64,000 bases of DNA from assembly GCA_964526785.1 (NCBI GenBank), contig CAZGMJ010000018.1:17325-81324 (forward strand). Direction: 5' to 3'. This document shows, in pieces, positions 42,782 to 51,923 of this stretch (the first letter of the stretch is position 1; each line of letters begins with the position of its first letter). A program made the position numbers and the translations under genes. The notes beneath the pieces are model-generated. The model was given only the letters and a program-made list of their open reading frames with translations. It did not search any database and was not told the origin of the DNA. This DNA comes from CAZGMJ01 sp964526785. Lineage in GTDB: Bacteria > Planctomycetota > Phycisphaerae > Sedimentisphaerales > Anaerobacaceae.

Positions 42782-43954
42782 TCAGTCGATTACCTGCAAC
42801 TGCTCGACCACAGTAAGGCTTTCGCCACCGAGGTGGAATGCTTCGACGAGGACCCGCCGGCCGGTCTCTACCTCGCGCAGCACGCGCAGGAATCGCTCGG
42901 CGGCATCGCCCTCGGCGGGAATCTGTATAACCAGTCGTCTGCCGACAGCCGCTTGCGAATTCTCGGCCTTGCTGGCATCCCAGACCTGGCGGACGCCGTC
43001 GAGTTGCAGCACGAATCCGCGATCCATCTTGCGCAGGATCTTACCGGTCAGCACGCCTTTGAATCCGGCCAGACTGTCAGGCAATGCAATACGCCTCTGC
43101 CACTCGGCTTCCGCCCTGCGTGGACGCCCTTCGCGGGCCTCCTGCGCTTCGCCCTCTCGTCGGCGGTCACCCCTGTCCCGCTGCCACTCTGCCTCAGGAC
43201 TGGGCCGGCGCCCTTTGCGTGCTTCAGGCGAGCTGTCTTCCCGCATGCGATCACCTTCGCGCCGGCCAAGCATTCCGCGCAGCCTCTGGTTTTCCCGGCG
43301 CAACTGCTGCATTTCCATTTCCATGCGCTCTACGCGGACCGAAAGCATTCGCAGTTGTCGCATGATGTCATACAGGCCGGCGGCTATGCCCTCGCGGAGT
43401 TCGGCGCCTTCCCATGGACGTTCGTATTCATGCCGGTCGCGCTGCCACTGAGCCCCCGGACTGCGACGACGACCCTCCCGGGTTTCGGCTGACTCAGCTT
43501 CGCGACGTTCGGTAGCCTCGCGCCGGCGTTCGGTACCGCGGCGGATTCGCTCTTCTTGTGGTTGTTCGCTGTCTCCTTCGAGATGCAATGCTATTGCGTG
43601 GGCCTCGGCCCGCTCGCCATCACCTTCACGCCGCCATTTTGCCTCCAACCCGCGCAACCAGTTGGGTCCATCTTCGCCTTCGCTGCGGACGTAGCGAACC
43701 GTTACGCGCTGGCCTTCGCGCAGTTTTCGCAAAGTGTCGAGTACGTGTTCGGGGCGACGCGGCGTCAGGACGACAACATTGTCGTCGCTCTCAAGCGGAC
43801 GGATCACCATACCTACGTATTCTTGTTCGTCGAGCTGCCATTCGGTCAATTTGATGAACACGCCGCGGAGTTCGTATTCCTGTCCGAACACGATCCCTGC
43901 AAGCAGCAGTATTGTGAGAAGGGCAACCGGTGGGATGATTGTGGTGTGTCGCAT
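42782..43954 (-). CDS. Secreted, highly charged protein with coiled coil and three charged repeats
   Basis: 390 aa: signal peptide (MRHTTIIPPVALLTILLLAG), an N-terminal beta part (LTEWQLDEQEYVGMVIRP), then an extremely arginine/glutamate-rich region. Three repeats of the form R-[RP]-x-[AS]-P-x-A-x-W-Q-R-D-R are seen (SPGAQWQRDR, SPEAEWQRDR, RAEAEWQRRI). A coiled coil (RVERMEMEMQQLRRENQRLR) separates the first two. The C-terminal ~80 residues return to a beta fold (GVLTGKILRKMDRGFVLQL). GGAGA precedes ATG 43954. Function unknown. Confidence 0.6.
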   Translation of the reverse strand: MRHTTIIPPVALLTILLLAGIVFGQEYELRGVFIKLTEWQLDEQEYVGMVIRPLESDDNVVVLTPRRPEHVLDTLRKLREGQRVTVRYVRSEGEDGPNWLRGLEAKWRREGDGERAEAHAIALHLEGDSEQPQEERIRRGTERRREATERREAESAETREGRRRSPGAQWQRDRHEYERPWEGAELREGIAAGLYDIMRQLRMLSVRVERMEMEMQQLRRENQRLRGMLGRREGDRMREDSSPEARKGRRPSPEAEWQRDRGDRRREGEAQEAREGRPRRAEAEWQRRIALPDSLAGFKGVLTGKILRKMDRGFVLQLDGVRQVWDASKAENSQAAVGRRLVIQIPAEGDAAERFLRVLREVETGRRVLVEAFHLGGESLTVVEQLQVID

Positions 43955-44160
43955 GATCGATCTCCTTTTCTTGAGAAAGTACATTTGCCACAGACTACGG
44001 GTATGTTAACAGTACCGCTCGCCGAGTCAACGCAATAGCACATCGTCGGTTCTACATGCGGGCATAATGTTCGGCTCGCCTTTTTGTTTGTTTTGGATGG
44101 CCGCCTGCATAGAATGGATGCAGGATTTCGCCGTTGAATGCAGTTTTTGAAGGAGCCCTA

Positions 44161-44895
44161 ATGGACGGGATTGGCGATCAGTTTCAACAGGAAACCAAAT
44201 ACCAGGCGGATCGCATGCCTCAGCGCCGGTTGCGATGGGAGGACCAACCGGCGCTGTACAAGACATATCCGCAAGCGCCGCGGACGAAACTGCCTGAGTT
44301 TGTGCCGCATCGTCCGATGCCGCTCGATCAGGTTTTGCGGGAACGAAAAAGCGTGCGCGAATTTTCGGATAGGCGTATCACTCTCGGGCAGTTAGCTTAC
44401 CTGCTGTGGGGTTCGACGGGGCTGGGGAGGCAGGAAGGTGGATATGCGTTTCGCACGGCTCCCTCGGCCGGAGCCTTATATCCGATCGAGACGTATCTCG
44501 CGCTCCACACCGTGAAGGACGCAGAGGCCGGTTTATACCACTACAACATTCAGGACCATTGTCTGGAGCAGCTCAAGGTCGGCGATTTCCGAGTCTCTGT
44601 CGCCCAGGCGGCTCTCGGTCAGCGGATGTGCGCGGACGCGGCGGCGGTCTTTATCTGGGCGGCTGTTTTCGATCGCAGCAAGTGGAAGTATGGCCAGCGT
44701 GCCTACAGATATATCTACCTGGATGCAGGTCACATAGCGGAGAATCTGGCGTTGGCGGCTACGAGCCTTAAGCTGGGAAGCTGTGAAATCGGGGCGTTGT
44801 TCGACGATCAGGCCAACACGCTGATAGATATCGACGGCGAGCAGGAGAGTACGATCTGCATGGCAGCGGTCGGCGTGCCGCTGCGGGCATTTTGA
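44161..44895 (+). CDS. SagB/ThcOx-type FMN-dependent dehydrogenase (nitroreductase superfamily)
   Basis: 244 aa. Motif ERKSVREFSDRRITLGQLAY, then LLWGSTG, APSAGALYPIETYL and LGSCEIGALFDDQ are typical of the SagB-type dehydrogenases and ThcOx, which oxidise azoline rings or other substrates with FMN. Without a cyclodehydratase or precursor peptide gene nearby, this is more likely a stand-alone SagB-like nitroreductase. AAGGAG (44150-44155) precedes ATG 44161. The next gene (DUF4186) begins 13 bp after the stop. Confidence 0.85.
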   Translation: MDGIGDQFQQETKYQADRMPQRRLRWEDQPALYKTYPQAPRTKLPEFVPHRPMPLDQVLRERKSVREFSDRRITLGQLAYLLWGSTGLGRQEGGYAFRTAPSAGALYPIETYLALHTVKDAEAGLYHYNIQDHCLEQLKVGDFRVSVAQAALGQRMCADAAAVFIWAAVFDRSKWKYGQRAYRYIYLDAGHIAENLALAATSLKLGSCEIGALFDDQANTLIDIDGEQESTICMAAVGVPLRAF

Positions 44896-44908
44896 AGCCG
44901 GTGGAATC

Positions 44909-45262
44909 GTGCATGATCTGGAGGAAATCTTTACTGCGTTAGGCCGCTCGAAGTTCCGCAGTCGATTTCGACTTGGGACAAGGGAAGCAGCCTACCTGGA
45001 GCGAAAGGGGCTGCCGACGATTCTCATGCATGCGCGGGACTTCGTCGAACAGCGTCTGGCCGATGCCCAACCCATCAACGATGGACGACAGACGCCGATG
45101 CGGAATCATCCTGTGTTCATTGCCCAGCATGCGACGGCGACCTGTTGCCGCGGATGTCTGCAGAAATGGCACGGAATTGCGAAAGGCCGGGAGTTGACCG
45201 AAGAGCAGATCGATTATGTGATCGCAGTGATTGAGAGGTGGCTGCACATGCACATGGGATAG
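44909..45262 (+). CDS. DUF4186 family protein
   Basis: 117 aa. Closely matches DUF4186: SKFRSRFRLG, HARDFVEQRLADAQPINDG, QTPMRNHPVFIAQHATATCC and RGCLQKWHGIAKGRELT. The strongly conserved histidine/cysteine pattern (HATATCCRGC) suggests metal binding, but the function is unknown. Start is GTG 44909 with GGTGGA just upstream; cotranscribed with the SagB-type gene. Confidence 0.87.
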   Translation: MHDLEEIFTALGRSKFRSRFRLGTREAAYLERKGLPTILMHARDFVEQRLADAQPINDGRQTPMRNHPVFIAQHATATCCRGCLQKWHGIAKGRELTEEQIDYVIAVIERWLHMHMG

Positions 45263-45404
45263 GTCGGTAATTGGAGCCGGTCGGGTGAGCGGGTCCGAAA
45301 AAGTTTTGCATGGATGCCGGCGGCGCATATACTGAGCGTAGCGGCAATATATACTGGACTACGCGTTGCCGGCTGTTATCACAGACAATGGATTGGGATA
45401 CGTT

Positions 45405-46397
45405 ATGGACGAGGTACGGAAACCGAGAGTGGCCGTCATCGGCGGCACATATATTGACCTGGTCGTACGCTGCGCTCACATCCCGCGTGCGGGCGAGGCT
45501 GTCGCGGGTTCGGCGCTGTCGTATTCGACTTCCGGGCCCGGCCCGAATCAAGCAGTCCAGGCGGCGTTGTGCGGTTGCGATGTGTATTTGATAAGCAAAG
45601 TGGGGGAAGATCCGTGCGCGGAAGTCGCCCGGCAGGCTCTGGCTGAATATGAGGTGAACACGCAATATATGTGTGTGGCATCGGCCAAGAATACCGGCAC
45701 GGTGGTTACAATGGTCAATGCTGAGGGGGAAAACGGCGCCTGCCACTATCTCGGAGCGAATGCATCGTTAACGCCGGAAGATATCGAAGCGGCCGAAGAA
45801 GTTATTTCCGAGGCCGATGTCTGTCTCATTCACGGCAAACTGCCGCAGGAGGCGATTGTCGATGCCGTGCGACTGGCGAAAGTGCATGGCACTAAGGTGG
45901 TGCTCAATCCGGCCCGGCCCCTGGCAGCTCCGGCAGACGGCGGCGGACAGTGCAGCGAACCGCCCGCGGAGTTTTTCACGGCTGATGTTGTGGTGCCGAA
46001 TCTCTATGAGGCTGCGGAAATAACGGACACTTCTGCGGCTATCAATATTCGAACGGCAAAGATGATGGGTTCCGATCTGGTCGCGCGCGGTGTCAAATAT
46101 GCGGTCATTACAATGGGAGGGCGCGGGTGCATTGTAGTGGACCGGAAGGGAGCCGATCACATACCGGCCTTTGATGTCGAACTCGTTGACGATGCCGGCA
46201 AGGGCGATGCATTCGCCGGAGCGCTGGCGGCTTCGTGTGCGGTGGGAGATGAAGTGCGCCGGGCGGTGGAGTTCGCATCGGCGGCCGGGGCGCTGGCCTG
46301 TACGAAGTTCGGTGCGATGGAGGCGATGAGCAACAGAGCGGAGATTATTGAGTTGCTGCAACGCCAGGACACCGACTGGCTCGATACGGGCCAGTGA
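45405..46397 (+). CDS. PfkB/ribokinase-family carbohydrate kinase with altered signature
   Basis: 330 aa with the ribokinase fold: start RVAVIGGTYIDLVVRC, FxxxPNLYEAAEIT, KYAVITMGGRGCIVV and the ATP/anion-hole motif VDDAGKGDAFAGAL, where the catalytic aspartate is kept but GAGD reads GKGD. The substrate loop usually GGKGANQA reads SGPGPNQA. Members phosphorylate sugars or nucleosides with ATP; the change suggests an unusual substrate. A promoter-like pair TTGCAT-16-TATACT lies near 45305-45332. ATG 45405 is used; ribosome site weak. Confidence 0.82.
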   Translation: MDEVRKPRVAVIGGTYIDLVVRCAHIPRAGEAVAGSALSYSTSGPGPNQAVQAALCGCDVYLISKVGEDPCAEVARQALAEYEVNTQYMCVASAKNTGTVVTMVNAEGENGACHYLGANASLTPEDIEAAEEVISEADVCLIHGKLPQEAIVDAVRLAKVHGTKVVLNPARPLAAPADGGGQCSEPPAEFFTADVVVPNLYEAAEITDTSAAINIRTAKMMGSDLVARGVKYAVITMGGRGCIVVDRKGADHIPAFDVELVDDAGKGDAFAGALAASCAVGDEVRRAVEFASAAGALACTKFGAMEAMSNRAEIIELLQRQDTDWLDTGQ

Positions 46398-47109
46398 GAA
46401 GATGGGTGATCTCCGAGTGGGTCTGACTTCCGTATTGTCGTGCTTCTGATTCGCGTCTTTATCTCACTCTCTTGCACTTGTCAATACTCGCATGTGTCGG
46501 ATAGATAGTGCAGAAAATACCAAATCCGCAAAATTTCTTCTGCTCGCCGACCCCGCTTTTTGGCCTGAAAACAGGGTTGCTCCTTATTACTGTGACATAC
46601 GTCTGTCACCCTAAATGCGGCCGACGCGATTTTCTTCCGTTTTCCTAACTTGACACATTGTAGATATATGGTAGCGTTATCAGCATTGAATATGTGATTG
46701 CGCACCGTGGTTGCCCGTGCGAGAGCCCCAGGCGCAGTCGAGAGGATACAGGTTGGCTTGCAGGGAGTGCCAATGAGAGGAACCTGAGCGGTTGCCAAAC
46801 ACGACCCCATCATCCGTGCAATCGGCGCAAGGCGAGATCATTCAACGATTTGTCGGCCATGGCGGCCGAAATAGCGCGCGTATGGGTAGTGTCTGAAATT
46901 GCGGACGGGCGAGACGTTGAAGACCCCGTATGGCAAGGCGCGCAGGTTCTGCGCCCGTAGAAAGCTGGCACAGAAAAAAATGTGTAAAAAGTTCGGAAAA
47001 TCGGCAGAAATCCGATCAACATTTTGCTCTGCCAAACGGCATGTATATAGACGCACTGATCTACGCAACGTTATCGTGTTTTTGTAATACTTTTCGGGAG
47101 GTCGCAATC
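46398..47109. other. 700-bp interval with a good promoter and no accepted gene; possible structured RNA
   Basis: TTGACA (46650-46655), 16 bp, TAGCGT (46672-46677) is a good pair. The ~300 nt after it contain local stems (CAGGTT at 46751 with AACCTG near 46781; TGCG/CGCA around 46719-46738) and no coding frame with a ribosome site. It did not match RNase P, tmRNA, 6S, SRP or riboswitch patterns known to me. Confidence 0.35.
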
Positions 47110-48309
47110 ATGGCGAGGAAACAATACCTGCGAATGTTGGCATTGGCCGCGGTGCTGGTATCCGCCGTCTCTGTTGTACGGGCGGATGATCTGGCCGCAC
47201 AGGAGAAGATGGCCGAGCGGCTGTGTATCAAGAAGCAGTTCGCACAGGCCGAGCAGGTCTACCAGGGAATGCTGGATCAAGCCGGCGATCCTGAAAAGCG
47301 TTTCGGTGCGGCCCGCAAGCTCGCAGCGGTCCTTACGGCCCAGGACGACAAACAGCCGGCCGCAAAGGCCGCAATCGCAGGCATACTGACCGATTACGCC
47401 CGCCTGCCGCACGCGATTCACGAAATCGCCGAGAATTGCCACAAGTTCGGCAAGGCGAAGGAGGCCAAAGGTCTGTACCACCAGATTCTCGAAGACCAAC
47501 CCGAACGCCCCGACGCGATCTGGCTGGTTATGGGCCAGGCCATAGCCGATACCTTCGCCGGCGATGAAGACGCCGCCTGGGTCAATACCCAGAAGCTGCT
47601 CAACGATTATCTCACCGACGGCCGAGCCGCTGAAGCCGTCGGGCAGGTCGCATGGTGCTGCCGGAAGATGGAAAATTGGGAAAACGCGCGGGCTCTTTAC
47701 CAGCACGTAGTAGACACCTGGCCTGACAACGAGCGGGCGATCTATTCTCAGCGAGGAATTATCCTGGCCAGCATTGAATTAGAGGATTTCGACGCGGCAG
47801 AAGCGGCCACAAACGATCTATTGGCGAATTACGCCACTCATCCGGCATTGGTCGATGCCATGGGTGATGTCGCAGAGGCATATGCCGCCAATGTCCGATT
47901 TGAGAAATCGCGCGACTTGCACCGCTATATCATCGAGGCATTTCCGTCCAGCGGCCAAGCCATATGGTCGCAACGAAGCGCGATATCCTGCAGTTGTCGG
48001 CTCAAGGACGAGGACGCGATTGACGAGGGTTTGGAGAGACTCTTCACGGACTTCCGGGATCATCCGAACATCGTCAAGGCCATGTATCAGGTCGCCAGAC
48101 GCCTCAACGGCGTCCGCGATGTGCGTGCGAAGAAGGCCTTTCAGTTCGTTCTGGAGCGAGATCGAGATGGCAAGCTTGGACTGCTCTCACAAGTAAACAT
48201 GGGCGGCATCACGATCCGCAGCGGAGACCTGAAAGGCGGGACCGCTACGTTCGGGGCTATTATCGACAAGTACAAGGACCATCCGAACCTTATCGAGCCG
48301 TGTCCTTAA
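47110..48309 (+). CDS. Secreted TPR-repeat protein, first part
   Basis: 399 aa: signal peptide (KQYLRMLALAAVLVSAVSVV) and then a regular helical array with TPR-like units (LCIKKQFAQAEQVYQGMLDQ, FGKAKEAKGLYHQILEDQP, WENARALYQHVVDTWPDNE, VRFEKSRDLHRYIIEAFPSS). GGGAGG (47097-47102) precedes ATG 47110. It ends in TAATG shared with the next frame, and the next frame continues the same helical pattern, so the two may be one ancestral gene split by a frameshift. Confidence 0.8.
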   Translation: MARKQYLRMLALAAVLVSAVSVVRADDLAAQEKMAERLCIKKQFAQAEQVYQGMLDQAGDPEKRFGAARKLAAVLTAQDDKQPAAKAAIAGILTDYARLPHAIHEIAENCHKFGKAKEAKGLYHQILEDQPERPDAIWLVMGQAIADTFAGDEDAAWVNTQKLLNDYLTDGRAAEAVGQVAWCCRKMENWENARALYQHVVDTWPDNERAIYSQRGIILASIELEDFDAAEAATNDLLANYATHPALVDAMGDVAEAYAANVRFEKSRDLHRYIIEAFPSSGQAIWSQRSAISCSCRLKDEDAIDEGLERLFTDFRDHPNIVKAMYQVARRLNGVRDVRAKKAFQFVLERDRDGKLGLLSQVNMGGITIRSGDLKGGTATFGAIIDKYKDHPNLIEPCP

Positions 48310-48764
48310 TGGCCGAGGCTTACTGGCATGAAGCGAGTTGGAAGAACCATTACGGCCTTAAGGACCAGTACCGTCAATATGTTCGCCTGGCGCTGGGAGC
48401 ATGGAATCGCATTATCCTCGAACTGCCCGAGCACGATTATCACACACCCCAGGCCCACTACATGTCTGCCGAGTGCTATCGGATGCTGGGCCAACCGGCG
48501 CGTGCGATAGAGCGGTATCAGGCGATCGTGCAAAACTGGCCGGAGCACCAATATGCGGATCTTGCGCTCGGTCGGGTTATCAAACGGCTCGAAGACATGG
48601 TCCGGGCAGGAACGGTGACCGAGGGACTTGGGGCGGCGGGTCTCCGCAAGGCATGCCAGGATATCCTCGATTATTATCCGGACAGGTCGATGGCTCCCGT
48701 TGCAGAATCTGTGCTGACACAACTGGAGCGGTCGATTTCAGTGAAGGGAGACAGCAATGAGTAG
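48309..48764 (+). CDS. TPR-repeat protein, second part (overlapping restart)
   Basis: 151 aa, with TPR-like helices (MSAECYRMLGQPARAIERYQ, IVQNWPEHQYADLALG). ATG 48309 overlaps the previous stop as TAATG, allowing re-initiation; alternatively a -1 shift after CCG at 48298-48300 would read through as one ~550-aa protein (joined sequence LIEPVSLMAEAYW reads naturally). No signal peptide of its own, so alone it would be cytoplasmic. Ends 8 bp inside the following gene. Confidence 0.65.
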   Translation: MAEAYWHEASWKNHYGLKDQYRQYVRLALGAWNRIILELPEHDYHTPQAHYMSAECYRMLGQPARAIERYQAIVQNWPEHQYADLALGRVIKRLEDMVRAGTVTEGLGAAGLRKACQDILDYYPDRSMAPVAESVLTQLERSISVKGDSNE

Positions 48765-50739
48765 CAGACGAAGGTATTGTATTGCCGTTACATTGATCGT
48801 GGTTATGTATGGAATCCATGCGCAAGGCGATTATATAGCGCCTTACGCCAAGAGCAGGAGCGGTCTGTTCCTGGGATTGCCTAACCTGCCGCTGACATCG
48901 TCGCGAAGCAAGTATGTCATACGTGTAGACAACTGGTTCTATATGGATGGACACCTTTCGGTAGACAGGGACTTTAACATTTGGGCTTACGATCTCAGGA
49001 AGTGGCAATGGGACGTTGGGGATGGAACCGAAGTATGGGAAGATCCCTTTATTCCTCGCGCCAATACAAATGACCCGGAGGATTTCGATGCCGATGGTAT
49101 CTGCCGTCACAAGTATACGACCCCGGGCTTCTACAACGTCAGCCTCGAAGTCACTGATACCGATTATGACGACAGTGACGGAGCAGTTGGCGATCACACG
49201 GATGAAGATCCCAACGTGATGCCCTATCAGGTTATCGCCTTCGACTTGGATATCGCCGTTGCCGATTATGTGGGCATCAATGACGATGATGATGACGAAG
49301 ACGGCGTGATCGACTATGACGACGGCTATGACAAGGACGGCACGCCGGGAAACGCCGACGACGTCAATCTGGACGAAAACGATTTGGCGGCAGTCGACCT
49401 CAGTTTCTCTCCATCCACCTCGTTGGGCAGGGTAAAACTGTCCATAGACTCAAGTGCCTGGGATTGCGTCAAGATATGGAACGACCCCCGCAAAGGGAAG
49501 AATAATCTGCTGATTCCCCGAGACAACGAGACGGGACCTGAGAAATGGTGCTGTTACTGGTATGATCCGAGCGCCCTGCCTTCCAGTGTGTGGCTGGAGG
49601 TTGAGACAATGCCCATTTACGGAGGCGTGCCACTGCGATTGCAGTACCAGGTCGCGCCGGATGGCGGTGATAATATCGACGTCCCTTCCGGCGAAGCGGC
49701 AGATTTGACAACGGTGGTGGCAATGTATCTGACTGCAGACGAACTGGGGCGCACACTTCCGGATCCGTGCGAGGAAACATGTGGTGCCTTCGTGCATTTC
49801 AATGTGGACAACGACAATGAAAGCGACAACAGCGTGGAAGCGCCGAAGCACCCCGGTGCGGACTACGCAAACGATGAAAATCCGGTTGCCGGCGAAGACG
49901 ATTTGCTTTCGCTGTCACTGACAATGAGTCCATTGGATCTCGAAGAAGGTGTAGTTGTACTGACCAACAACAGTTCGGGTGAGTTATGGACCAGCACAAG
50001 CAAAGGTACCACTGATCCACTCCTTGCCTCATACCACAGCCTGTCCTGGGATTTGAGTGATGGTCAAGACAGGAGCGAATTTGCTTTATTCCTCAACAGC
50101 AGCAAGTACGTCGAAGGAGCAAGCGCGACAGATGATGGTGAAATAATATTTCGCTATCACCCTCCTGGCGGATCAATGGTGCATCGGGATCGCGTCAAGT
50201 ACACATATGTCGCAGCGGATTGCGGCAACCAGCCAACGACTAGTGGGTCGCCAAGTCAGAGAGATGTGCTTGAGCAGGTTAAGAGTCTGAAACGCTGCGA
50301 ATGGAGCATAACCGGAAACGCTACGCAAGCGTACAATTGTATAGCGTGGTCAGTAGATGAGACGAACACATGGTACAACGAGTGGGATATTGATTCCAAC
50401 CCTGCCTGGGGAGATAATGATGGAGTCTTTGAAGACTCTGATATGGATGGCTTCTATGCAGCGAAAAAAGGGTGGAGTCTAATTACGGGAGGATCGGACG
50501 AGGAAAGAGCCGAGAGAGCAGAAGCCATGTACTATTCGTACGGACAGAACTGGAACTATATATTGTACCCCAACAATTGCCCATCGACAGGGTATCATGC
50601 GGCGCGGCGGCGGACATGCTCTGGTGGATCCGGCAAATGGATCATGTATGAGAGTAAATGCGGGCGGTTTGAGCGAATTAAGTACGTTTGGGATCAACTA
50701 AATTCTTATTATGGGGATCCAGATAGGTTCTATGAATGA
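48757..50739 (+). CDS. Secreted acidic multidomain protein with C-terminal DUF7689-like domain
   Basis: 660 aa: signal peptide (CIAVTLIVVMYGIHAQ), a PKD-like domain (YAYDLRKWQWDVGDG, KYTTPGFYNVSLEVTD), an extremely acidic stretch with calcium-binding-like aspartates (NDDDDDEDGVIDYDDG), and further beta domains. The last ~165 residues contain AYNCIAWSVDETNTW, YHAARRRT and GKWIMYESKCGRFERIKYVW, matching from memory the cysteine/histidine pattern (NCIAWA ... HAA ... W-SK-G) of DUF7689, an uncharacterised domain whose C/H pair recalls a papain-like peptidase. That is inference. It overlaps the TPR gene by 8 bp and lies 12 bp before its neighbour; a second copy of this region exists as a fragment at 56028. 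Confidence 0.68.
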   Translation: MSSRRRYCIAVTLIVVMYGIHAQGDYIAPYAKSRSGLFLGLPNLPLTSSRSKYVIRVDNWFYMDGHLSVDRDFNIWAYDLRKWQWDVGDGTEVWEDPFIPRANTNDPEDFDADGICRHKYTTPGFYNVSLEVTDTDYDDSDGAVGDHTDEDPNVMPYQVIAFDLDIAVADYVGINDDDDDEDGVIDYDDGYDKDGTPGNADDVNLDENDLAAVDLSFSPSTSLGRVKLSIDSSAWDCVKIWNDPRKGKNNLLIPRDNETGPEKWCCYWYDPSALPSSVWLEVETMPIYGGVPLRLQYQVAPDGGDNIDVPSGEAADLTTVVAMYLTADELGRTLPDPCEETCGAFVHFNVDNDNESDNSVEAPKHPGADYANDENPVAGEDDLLSLSLTMSPLDLEEGVVVLTNNSSGELWTSTSKGTTDPLLASYHSLSWDLSDGQDRSEFALFLNSSKYVEGASATDDGEIIFRYHPPGGSMVHRDRVKYTYVAADCGNQPTTSGSPSQRDVLEQVKSLKRCEWSITGNATQAYNCIAWSVDETNTWYNEWDIDSNPAWGDNDGVFEDSDMDGFYAAKKGWSLITGGSDEERAERAEAMYYSYGQNWNYILYPNNCPSTGYHAARRRTCSGGSGKWIMYESKCGRFERIKYVWDQLNSYYGDPDRFYE

Positions 50740-50751
50740 AAGGGCAGAACA

Positions 50752-51765
50752 ATGCGGGCTATTCTTAACATTCTTTTGACTGTGACGGCTATAGCTTTCT
50801 TCGGGAAGGCGGTACATGGAGAGGGCTCTAAGGCGGGAATTGCTAAGGACATTGGAGTCTTATTCGAGAGAGAGTACCAACTCTACCTTCAGGCAAAGGA
50901 GGATGAGGTCCTTCAAGCCATCGGGTCAGGGCTGGGGCCCCGGATGGCTAGGCACTTGGGGAACATAATAGAAATGGGCCCCCGGGTCCTTCCCTATCTG
51001 ATGGACAAGGCTAAGGGCAAGCCTGAGGGTATGGAAGACAGCTTTCTGACGCTTCCCTTGAATGTGCTGACCATGAAGTGTTTCGAGCCGTCTGATTGGC
51101 CAACGGGCAGCAGTATGGATTCACGAGCTAAGATCAGACTCTATCTAAGGTGGTGGCAAGCATCCCGCTTACAGACACCACAGAGGTTCAAGAAGCTGCA
51201 CTCTGAATGGAAGAAGTTCAAGCGACAAGGCAAAGAAAGCCAGGCCAAAGACAGGCAGGCTCAAATACGTAGACTTGGTCTCGCCGCCTTGCCTGACATT
51301 ATGGATCAGATCATGCATGGAGATAAGGAGCTCATTTCCATCGTTTCGACTTTGACTAGAGGTAAGGTTGATCCGAACGCCACATTGGATGAATGCGTCT
51401 CATGGTGGCAGGACAACAAAGAGAAATGGCGGATACCGTTTCCGAACAAGCAGCCGGTTGCGGAGGCCGGCGTCGCACGGAACGTGGAGGCAGGTTCTAT
51501 CGTAGAACTGGATGGCACAAAGAGCCGCGATCCGGATAAAGATCGACTGAAGTATCGATGGAGGCAGATAATTGGGCCTGATGTGGAGCTTTCGGACCCG
51601 GATGCAATTACGCCGACGTTTACAGCACCCGATGTTGACCGTCCGACGACGCTGGTCTTTGAACTGATTGTCGATGACGGATACAGGGTGGAATCTGTCC
51701 ATCCGACCTGCGAGAGTGGACGAAGCGAACCCGACACCGTGACGATTACCGTTACGCCGAAGTAA
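50752..51765 (+). CDS. Secreted helical/HEAT-like protein with C-terminal PKD-like domain, copy A
   Basis: 337 aa. Signal peptide (AILNILLTVTAIAFFG), helical part with paired tryptophans (LYLRWWQASRL, CVSWWQDNKEKW), and a PKD/REJ-like domain from about residue 240 (AGSIVELDGTKSRDPDKDRL, TFTAPDVDRPTTLVFELIVD, ending DTVTITVTPK). The first half shares only moderate similarity with the paralogue at 56197 while the second half is nearly identical at DNA level from 51274. It is coupled to the DUF7689-like gene with a 12-bp gap. Role unknown; the pair looks like an exported binding module. Confidence 0.72.
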   Translation: MRAILNILLTVTAIAFFGKAVHGEGSKAGIAKDIGVLFEREYQLYLQAKEDEVLQAIGSGLGPRMARHLGNIIEMGPRVLPYLMDKAKGKPEGMEDSFLTLPLNVLTMKCFEPSDWPTGSSMDSRAKIRLYLRWWQASRLQTPQRFKKLHSEWKKFKRQGKESQAKDRQAQIRRLGLAALPDIMDQIMHGDKELISIVSTLTRGKVDPNATLDECVSWWQDNKEKWRIPFPNKQPVAEAGVARNVEAGSIVELDGTKSRDPDKDRLKYRWRQIIGPDVELSDPDAITPTFTAPDVDRPTTLVFELIVDDGYRVESVHPTCESGRSEPDTVTITVTPK

Positions 51766-51804
51766 CGAAACCAGCGAGCAATATGCAAATGCAGGGACAG
51801 TGCC
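51274..51804 (+). repeat. 531-bp direct repeat, copy A
   Basis: Matches 56698-57228 with three substitutions seen by eye (A-G at 51729, A-G near 51748, G-A near 51776) and runs ~39 bp beyond the stop codon. Left boundary is sharp: upstream of CTTGGTCTC identity falls to that of diverged paralogues. Confidence 0.9.
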
Positions 51805-51923
51805 ATTATGGTGCATGAAAAGCAGCACGTGTACGGCGACAATGAGATACTAGCTCGTGAAGAGGGTTTTGGCAATCCTGAGACGACTGATCCTGCCAGG
51901 GATTGGTCGAAAGGGGGTAAGCA

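Noticed and set aside
46694..47107. Frames on both strands in the 46.4-47.1 kb interval
   Set aside because: Short, without motifs, and overlapping each other; better explained as noncoding.
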